DNA of 5,951 bases from Collinsella sp. AF20-14LB (GTDB lineage Bacteria > Actinomycetota > Coriobacteriia > Coriobacteriales > Coriobacteriaceae), in assembly GCF_003459505.1 (NCBI RefSeq), contig NZ_QRWD01000031.1, positions 1 to 5,951 on the forward strand. The letters run 5' to 3'. Positions 5,714 to 5,951 of the stretch are shown here, in pieces. The notes beneath the pieces were generated by a model. That model was not told where the DNA came from and made no database searches. It was given only the letters and a program-made list of their open reading frames with translations. The translations under genes were made by a program, and so were the position numbers. Each line of letters begins with the position of its first letter. Positions within the stretch are counted from its first letter, which is position 1.

Positions 5714-5896
5714 GAGGTCTAATACTTTTCCCGAGAAGTGAACGACCATATTCGGACCCCCGAAGCATCCGCATTTTTCGGCCGCAAAATCGCAGGATTC
5801 CAGCATCGAAACTGCAGGAAACGATGCCCTTAAAGTGTCGATGCTTCGGGGGGGGCTGATTTGTCTCGTTCACTTCTCGGAAAAGTATTAGACTTC
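5714..5896. repeat. Inverted-repeat (MITE-like) element, copy 2
   Basis: This 183-bp element is in the same orientation as copy 1. Its terminal inverted repeats are at about 5714-5744 and 5866-5896, differing by one extra C on the left and one substitution near the right tip. The inner arms are better preserved than in copy 1: CCCCCGAAGCATC (5757-5769) pairs perfectly with 5840-5852. A further short helix (GCATCG/CGATGC) is possible near the centre. Blocks shared with copy 1 include GCATCCGCATTTTTC, CGCAGGATT, GCAGGAAACG and AAAGTGTCGATGCTTCG; the rest diverges. It encodes no protein and no target duplication is evident. GGTTTTTT follows at once (5897-5904), so on the + strand the long hairpin could end the kinase transcript. 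Confidence 0.85.
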
Positions 5897-5951
5897 GGTT
5901 TTTTGAGGCTTATAGGACAAAATGTGTGTCCCGATAGAACATCCGTTTCCA

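Noticed and set aside
2640..5896. Composite transposon formed by the two repeat copies
   Set aside because: No transposase is present in or between the copies and no outer target duplication is seen, so two independent copies are the simpler reading.

Overview
The window is GC-rich bacterial DNA with strong G/C bias at third codon positions, short intergenic gaps and Shine-Dalgarno-like leaders. Gene content and style suggest an actinobacterium, probably Coriobacteriia such as a gut Collinsella. That placement is inference: there is a GluQRS-type synthetase, a UBA/TS-N plus DUF4342 membrane protein beside a two-component system, a probably leaderless gene, and a short inverted-repeat element present twice. 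No rRNA, tRNA, transposase, CRISPR array or phage gene is visible.

Layout. (1) Positions 1-407 have no convincing protein gene. About 50-270 can be folded into a branched RNA ending in a strong intrinsic terminator (237-270). A TATACT -10 box seven bases before the next ATG follows. (2) 408-1412 (+): glutamyl-Q tRNA(Asp) synthetase, gluQRS. (3) 1428-2153 (-): calcineurin-like metallophosphoesterase, convergent with gluQRS across a 15-base gap. (4) 2239-2478 (-): a 79-residue protein with two predicted membrane segments, upstream of the phosphoesterase on the same strand. (5) 2479-3068: a divergent intergenic region holding one copy of a 181-bp inverted-repeat element (2640-2820), a promoter (2923-2950) and a structured leader. 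(6) 3069-5694 (+): a three-gene operon encoding a UBA/TS-N + DUF4342 membrane protein, an OmpR/PhoB-family response regulator and a sensor histidine kinase; the last two overlap by 17 bases. (7) 5714-5896: a second, 183-bp copy of the element in the same orientation, starting 19 bases after the kinase stop and followed by six T.

How it works together. The clearest functional unit is the operon 3069-5694: the membrane kinase should autophosphorylate at His213 and pass phosphate to Asp52 of the regulator, which binds DNA through its C-terminal winged helix. The co-transcribed UBA/DUF4342 protein has a membrane segment and a small helical N-terminal domain and may be an accessory or first target of the system. 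This unit lies between two direct copies of the inverted-repeat element. The most interesting unexplained items are the candidate structured RNA at the left, the repeat pair, and the UBA/DUF4342-two-component association. No complete new defence or mobile system is evident.
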